Notes under the pieces: model-generated | What the model saw: the letters and a program-made list of their open reading frames with translations, nothing else | Databases searched by the model: none | Told to the model about the DNA's origin: nothing | Position numbers and translations under genes: made by a program | Origin: JBQTIM01 sp052388135 | GTDB lineage: Bacteria; Elusimicrobiota; Elusimicrobia; FEN-1173 | Length of the DNA: 18,198 nucleotides | Direction: 5' to 3' | Assembly (NCBI GenBank): GCA_052388135.1 | Contig: JBQTIM010000094.1 | Coordinates: 1-18,198 of the forward strand | Shown here: positions 14,334-18,198 of the stretch, piece by piece | Numbering within the stretch: the first letter of the stretch is position 1 | Layout of the letters: each line of letters opens with the position of its first letter

Positions 14334-14419
14334 CATACCGGCGAAAGCCGGTATCCAGGTTGTGAAATAGCTTCTTCAAATAATTAAAATTCCTGGACCC
14401 CGGCTTTCGCCGGGGCGAC
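14334..14419. repeat. MITE-like repeat unit, copy 1
   Basis: An 86-base unit. The left end is ATACCGGC-GAAA-GCCGGTAT (8-bp stem, GAAA loop) followed by CCAGG; the right end is CCTGG then CCCCGGC-TTTC-GCCGGGG, the same hairpin type on the other strand. The ends are therefore terminal inverted repeats around an AT-rich middle. It matches copy 2 at 84 of 86 positions. Confidence 0.9.
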
Positions 14420-14430
14420 GGATATTAAAG

Positions 14431-14598
14431 TCATGATCCCTTTTTCTGCCGTTTCGCGTAATCTTCCAATTTCAGCAGGCGGAGCGTCACGCCGATGACG
14501 CGGTGCCCCTGCTCGTGGAGCAAGGCCGCGGCCAGGGATGAGTCCACGCCGCCCGACATGGCGACGACGATGTGCTTATGAGTTGTGCCCATGTCCAT
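14431..14598 (-). pseudogene. mnmA: N-terminal fragment of tRNA 2-thiouridylase MnmA
   Basis: ATG 14598 (or 14592) to TGA 14431-14433, 55 codons. Residues 9-41 (HIVVAMSGGVDSS...HEQGHRVIGVTLRLL) are the start of MnmA, including the PP-loop SGGVDSS that binds ATP in the enzyme making 2-thiouridine at tRNA position 34. Full-length MnmA is about 350-380 residues; here it ends after an unrelated basic tail (KLEDYAKRQKKGS), so the catalytic cysteines and tRNA-binding parts are missing. It fills the gap between two nearly identical repeat units and points opposite to the upstream cluster. An intact copy is expected elsewhere. The remnant could result from recombination between repeats or an internal deletion; whether it is expressed is unknown. 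Confidence 0.75.
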
Positions 14599-14611
14599 AC
14601 GCCCCGGTCGT

Positions 14612-14697
14612 CATACCGGCGAAAGCCGGTATCCAGGGTGTGAAATAGCTTCTTCAAATAATTAAAATTCCTGGACCTCGGCTTTCGCCGGGGCGAC
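14612..14697. repeat. MITE-like repeat unit, copy 2
   Basis: A direct copy of the 86-base unit at 14334-14419 with two substitutions: T to G after CCAGG, and C to T in the right hairpin, which leaves a G-T pair. It ends 13 bases from the mnmA fragment's start codon. Confidence 0.9.
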
Positions 14698-14725
14698 AAC
14701 GGGCTAGGCCTCATCTTGTATATCC

Positions 14726-14752
14726 CGTTCGCCCTGAGCTTGTCGAAGGGCG
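14726..14752. repeat. Dispersed repeat of the GCCCTGAGCTTGTCGAAGGGC type
   Basis: The small hairpin GCCCT-GAGCTTGTCGA-AGGGC is a very common dispersed bacterial repeat, often mistranslated as PFDKLRANG. Confidence 0.8.
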
Positions 14753-14783
14753 GGCGATCTCGCTTCCACGGGCGCCGTTCATA

Positions 14784-14806
14784 CCTCGGCAAGCTCAGCC
14801 CGAGCG
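14784..14806. repeat. Diverged inverted copy of the same dispersed repeat
   Basis: On the minus strand it reads CGCTCGGGCTGAGCTTGCCGAGG, sharing the CTGAGCTTG[T/C]CGA core and the flanking stem layout with 14726-14752 but facing the other way. The stretch from 14807 to 14919 shows nothing beyond a short GCCT-TCG-AGGC hairpin near the end of the RND gene. Confidence 0.55.
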
Positions 14807-14919
14807 GCCGGTATGCATGAGATCGCCTGCGCCGATGCTCTCCGCTGAAATCCGGCCCGCCTGATGAGATCCCGCCGGCCCTGACGGAGCCGTGACACCG
14901 CCTTCGAGGCGCCGGCCCG

Positions 14920-17900
14920 TCAATCCTTCTCGAACATCCTCCTGGCCTCCAAATACAGCGCCGGCAAAACCACCAGGGTGAGGGCGGTGGAGACCAACAG
15001 GCCGAAGATCACCGTCACGGCCATGGGCGATTGCATCTCCGCCCCGCGGCCGATGCCCAGAGAAAGAGGCAGAAGTCCCGCGGCGTTGCCCACCACCGTC
15101 ATCAGGATGGGACGCGCCCGCAAACGGCTGGCTTCCTCGGCCGCCTGAACGGGGGACAGGCCTTCCAGCCGCCTCTGCTGGACGAACTCCAGCAGCATGA
15201 GAGAATTGTTCACCACGATGCCGCCGAGGATCATGAGCCCCTGGCCGGACATCAAGTTCAAGGTGTTCCCGGTTAGAAGGAGCCCCGGCACCGCCCCGTT
15301 GAGGGACAAGGGAACGGCCACCAAGGCCAGCAACGGAACCCACAGCGCGTTGAACTGCGCCACCAGGACAATGTAGACCAGAGCCAGGGACGCGGCGAAA
15401 CCGTAGAGGAGGCTGCGCAGGGAGGCCCGCCGTTCCTCCGCCTCGCCCGACATCCCCGCCGAAGCGTCCGGCCGCCGGCGGTAGTCCGCCAAAATTTTCT
15501 CCACGTCCTCTAAGGCCTCGTCAGGCCGGCGGTCGGACAGATGGACCGATAAGAGCAGGGTCCGCGCTTGATTGCGGCGGCGGATTTCCGAAGGACCGGG
15601 GGCCAGCTCCAGCTTTCCGTATTCCGCCAAAGGGTGTCCCACGCGGTCCACCGGCGACGCCAGCACCAAAGCCGACAACGCCGCGGCGTCCCGGCGGTCC
15701 TCGGGCTCCAGGCGCACGCGGATGTCGATCTCCCGCCCCTTCTCCCTCAGCTTGGTGGGCACCGCGCCGTGGATGCCGGCCAGAACGGCCTCCGCCGCCT
15801 CCGCCACGGACAGGCCGTCGTGGGCCAGCTTCAGCTCGTCCATTTCATAGCGGACCTGCAGGGAGGGCGCCGCCAGCCCGCCCGTCACCCGCGCCACGCC
15901 GGGCACGGCGCGGAGTTTTTCCTCCAGCTCCGCGGCCACCGCCTTCAAATTCGCGAAGTCCTGTCCCTTCACCTCCACCACGGCGTCGGCGCCGGCCTTG
16001 CCGAACACCTGGGAGAACACGTCCGCGCCCTGGGCCGAATATTCCACCCGCGCGCCCTCCAGGTCCAGCTTGGCGATGCGTCCCGCGGCCTCGCGCATGA
16101 GGGCCTTGGCCGGACGGCGGCGCCGCGCCAGCCAGGCGCCCGGCTTCTTCACTTTCTCGGCCAGGTCCACCACGATCTCGGCCTGGTGCGGCCCCAGCGC
16201 GCCCGGGCTTTCCCTCAGGGGAGAACCCGCCACGGCGGTGCGGTGGGCCACCTCGGGCATGGCGGCCAGGGCCTCCTCCACGCGCCGCACGGCCTGGTCG
16301 GTGGTCTCCAAACGGGTGCCGGCGGGCAGGGTCATCTTCACCAGGAATTGGTCCTGGTCCACGTCGGGCATGGTCTGGCGCGGCAAGAGAAAAAGCAGAG
16401 AGCCGTTGAGCGCGGTGACGGCGGCCGTCCATGCCAGCACGCGGCGCGGACGTTGAAGAGCGAGGCCCAGATTCTTTTCATACAGCGCGACAAGGCGCTC
16501 CAAGGCCCGGGCGCCCTTTTTCAACCAAGCCTCCAGGCGCGCCGCGGCCGCCTTGGGCAAGCCGGAGAGATCCAGCTTCTCCGCCCGCTCCTCCCTGCGC
16601 ATGAACAGGACGGCCAGGGCCGGCACCGCCGTCAACCCCACGGCCAGCGAGGCGAACTGGGAAATCACAACGGCGGCGCAGATCGGAGAGAAAATCCGCT
16701 GGGCCACGCCCACGGCCGCGAAGGGAATGGGCGCGAAGGCCGCCACCGTGGTCAACACGGAATACACCACGGGCCCGCCCACCTCCGTGGCGCCGTCCAG
16801 GACGCTGTCCCGCAAGGACTTGCCCGACGCCAGGTGGCGCGACACGTTCTCCATGATGACCACCGCCGAGTCCACCAGCATGCCCACGCCCAAGGCGAGG
16901 CCGCCCAGAGTGAGCAGGTTCAGCGTCATGCCCAGGCGCGAAAGGACGGCGATGGTGAGGAGAAGAGCCAGCGGAATGGTGACGCCCACGATGGCCGCCT
17001 GCCGGCGGCTCTTAAGAAATGCCCACAGCACGCCGAAAGCCAGCAGGCCGCCCGCCGCCACGTTGCCCAACACGTCGGTGATGCCTTCCTTGATGTAGCG
17101 CGACTGGTCGTAAACGGGGCGGATCCTGATTTGGGCCGGAAGCTGGCGCCGCAGTTCTTCCACGGCCTCCCGCACATTGCGCGAAACCTCCACGGGATAG
17201 GCGTCCGCCCGCTTGTAGACGGCCACGGAGATGTTGTCGCGCCCGTCGTAGCGGGCGTGGCTGGCGCGCTCCCGAAACCCGTCGGCAACCGTGCCCATGT
17301 TGCCCAGACGCAGAATGGTCCGCCCGGAAGCGCCGCCGGGAGAGGAGGCCTCGCTCCGCACCACCGCCTCCCGCAAACCCGCCACGTCCGCGATGGACCC
17401 CGACACCGTCACCGGATACTCGAAAAGACCCTCGGCCGCCGTGCCGGCCGAGCGGGACACGTTCCGCCGCCGCAGGGCGTCGGCCACCTCCAAAATGGAA
17501 AGGCGGTGGGCCGCCAGCTTTTGGGCGTCCAAGTCCACGTGGATTTCCCGCTCGAGGTTGCCCGTCACCTCCAGGGCCGACACGCCCGGCACTTTTTCCA
17601 GACGCGGCTTCAGGCGCGTCTCCACCAAGTGGCCCAAGTCGGCCAGGGGAAGCGTGCCCGTCACGCTGAGGAGCACCACCGGCCGCTCAAAGGGGTTATA
17701 GCGCAGTACGGCGGGCTTGCCCGCCTCCAGCGGAAGCTGGTCCTGCGCCAGGCCGAGCTTCTCCTGCACCCACAGGAGCGCCGCGTCCATGTCCGTGTCC
17801 CATTTAAACTCCAGGCTGACGAAGGACACGTGGTCGCGGGAGGACGACTCCACTCGGCGCAAATTCTTCACCGTCCCCAGCGCCTGCTCCAAAGGCTTGG

Positions 17901-18093
17901 ACACCAGGTTCTCCACCTCCTCCGGGCTGGCGTTGGGGAGGGAGGTCACCACGGACAACTGAGGAAAGCGCAGATCCGGCAGGAGTTCCTGCGGCATGCC
18001 GAACCAAGAAAAAATCCCCAGAACGGCCAGGCCCGTGTAAATGGCCAGCACGCCCAGGGGACGCTCAATGCACAAACGGACGATGGATCTCAA
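14920..18093 (-). CDS. RND-family efflux permease, conventional size
   Basis: 1,057 residues with the standard twelve-helix layout. It begins at TTG 18093, giving MRSIVRLCIERPLGVLAIYTGLAVLG, the expected RND N-terminus with TM1 at about 10-30. The only in-frame upstream sequence runs 22 codons to a stop and has no ATG or GTG. Porter signatures are clear (MPQELLPDLRFPQLSV, ASPEEVENLVSKPLEQAL). TM4 carries GVGMLVDSAVVIMENV with Asp at 408, one of the conserved proton-relay positions, and TM10 carries GGIVVNNSLMLLEFV with Asn in place of the AcrB lysine. This pattern occurs in RND transporters other than AcrB-type drug pumps, so the substrate is unknown. Adaptor and outer-membrane partners are not in view and could lie to the right, because the start codon overlaps a stop (TTGA) of a frame open to the window edge. 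No strong terminator follows the gene. Confidence 0.93.
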   Translation of the reverse strand: MRSIVRLCIERPLGVLAIYTGLAVLGIFSWFGMPQELLPDLRFPQLSVVTSLPNASPEEVENLVSKPLEQALGTVKNLRRVESSSRDHVSFVSLEFKWDTDMDAALLWVQEKLGLAQDQLPLEAGKPAVLRYNPFERPVVLLSVTGTLPLADLGHLVETRLKPRLEKVPGVSALEVTGNLEREIHVDLDAQKLAAHRLSILEVADALRRRNVSRSAGTAAEGLFEYPVTVSGSIADVAGLREAVVRSEASSPGGASGRTILRLGNMGTVADGFRERASHARYDGRDNISVAVYKRADAYPVEVSRNVREAVEELRRQLPAQIRIRPVYDQSRYIKEGITDVLGNVAAGGLLAFGVLWAFLKSRRQAAIVGVTIPLALLLTIAVLSRLGMTLNLLTLGGLALGVGMLVDSAVVIMENVSRHLASGKSLRDSVLDGATEVGGPVVYSVLTTVAAFAPIPFAAVGVAQRIFSPICAAVVISQFASLAVGLTAVPALAVLFMRREERAEKLDLSGLPKAAAARLEAWLKKGARALERLVALYEKNLGLALQRPRRVLAWTAAVTALNGSLLFLLPRQTMPDVDQDQFLVKMTLPAGTRLETTDQAVRRVEEALAAMPEVAHRTAVAGSPLRESPGALGPHQAEIVVDLAEKVKKPGAWLARRRRPAKALMREAAGRIAKLDLEGARVEYSAQGADVFSQVFGKAGADAVVEVKGQDFANLKAVAAELEEKLRAVPGVARVTGGLAAPSLQVRYEMDELKLAHDGLSVAEAAEAVLAGIHGAVPTKLREKGREIDIRVRLEPEDRRDAAALSALVLASPVDRVGHPLAEYGKLELAPGPSEIRRRNQARTLLLSVHLSDRRPDEALEDVEKILADYRRRPDASAGMSGEAEERRASLRSLLYGFAASLALVYIVLVAQFNALWVPLLALVAVPLSLNGAVPGLLLTGNTLNLMSGQGLMILGGIVVNNSLMLLEFVQQRRLEGLSPVQAAEEASRLRARPILMTVVGNAAGLLPLSLGIGRGAEMQSPMAVTVIFGLLVSTALTLVVLPALYLEARRMFEKD

Positions 18094-18198
18094 AAGAAAC
18101 CGGCCGCCGAAGGCGCGCGGGCCTCGCCGGAACGGTCGCGCGGCAAAGTAAACTTTGCTTTACGCACCAACATCCGACAGCGGGGAAGCCGGCTTATG
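18094..18198 (-). other. Right edge: possible end of an upstream gene and a small hairpin
   Basis: One minus-strand frame is open from the edge to TGA 18092-18090, overlapping the TTG start of the RND gene, and would end RSGEARAPSAAGFF. Its identity cannot be told from about 35 codons. A second frame ends at a TAA near 18159. A hairpin GCAAAG-TAAA-CTTTGC lies at 18133-18148. Confidence 0.25.

Noticed and set aside
13980..14387. Plus-strand frame of 135 codons
   Set aside because: Its peptide (ALFATKQS, LGLLRLRLAMT, RHTGESRYPG) is a translation of known dispersed repeats, not a protein.
14487..14792. Minus-strand frame containing PFDKLRANG and LDTGFRRYD
   Set aside because: Both peptides are well-known mistranslations of dispersed repeats; the true coding signal here is the mnmA fragment in another frame.

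Overview
The window is high-GC bacterial DNA that looks like a Gram-negative phylum with unusual envelope proteins. The best guess is Elusimicrobiota or a close relative. This rests on a PorV/PorQ-type outer-membrane barrel, a secreted protein with a PNPW/FlgD-like C-terminal module, a YQGRL-type secreted protein and very long YD-like repeat proteins occurring together. No rRNA, tRNA or CRISPR array is visible, so the phylum is an inference.

Layout, left to right. (1) 40-5130 (-): a giant secreted protein of about 1,696 residues made of YD/Rhs-like repeats around an alanine-rich coiled-coil centre. Its 3' end runs into an 11-base C tract. Ten bases upstream of its start ends a 97-codon secreted ORF (5141-5434, -) that looks like the first part of a YQGRL-type protein, preceded by a near-consensus promoter (TTGACG-17-TATACT). 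(2) 5552-6700 (-): a 382-residue envelope protein built from a duplicated two-helix module, with its own strong promoter (TTGACA-17-TATAGA) and an operator-like dyad at the predicted transcription start. (3) 6812-13952 (+): four same-strand genes. These are an RND transporter with additional membrane segments, a secreted protein with an FlgD/T9SS-like C-terminal module, a PorV-like barrel with a TPR-like tail, and a secreted TPR protein. Junctions are +20, -4 and +6 bases. (4) 13953-14919: a repeat-rich island with nested dyads, two 84/86-identical MITE-like units, a fragment of the tRNA thiouridylase gene mnmA between them, and two copies of a common dispersed repeat. (5) 14920-18093 (-): a second RND permease of conventional size, starting at TTG; its partners would lie beyond the right edge.

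The most unusual signal is at the last two junctions of the plus-strand cluster. At each, about four 7-base repeats lie over the stop/start codons. A second set of four 7-base repeats in reverse complement lies about 50 bases downstream and encodes the hydrophobic core of the next protein's signal peptide. The two junctions use different heptamers but the same layout. Other notable items are a perfect 22-bp palindrome inside an AT-richer part of the giant gene, and a TTTACA-N5-TTTACA direct repeat, resembling a response-regulator box, upstream of the secretion genes.

The working model is an envelope region: two RND pumps, one secreted adhesin-like giant, and a cargo-PorV-TPR set that may serve outer-membrane export or anchoring. 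The joint function is inferred from domains and gene order only.
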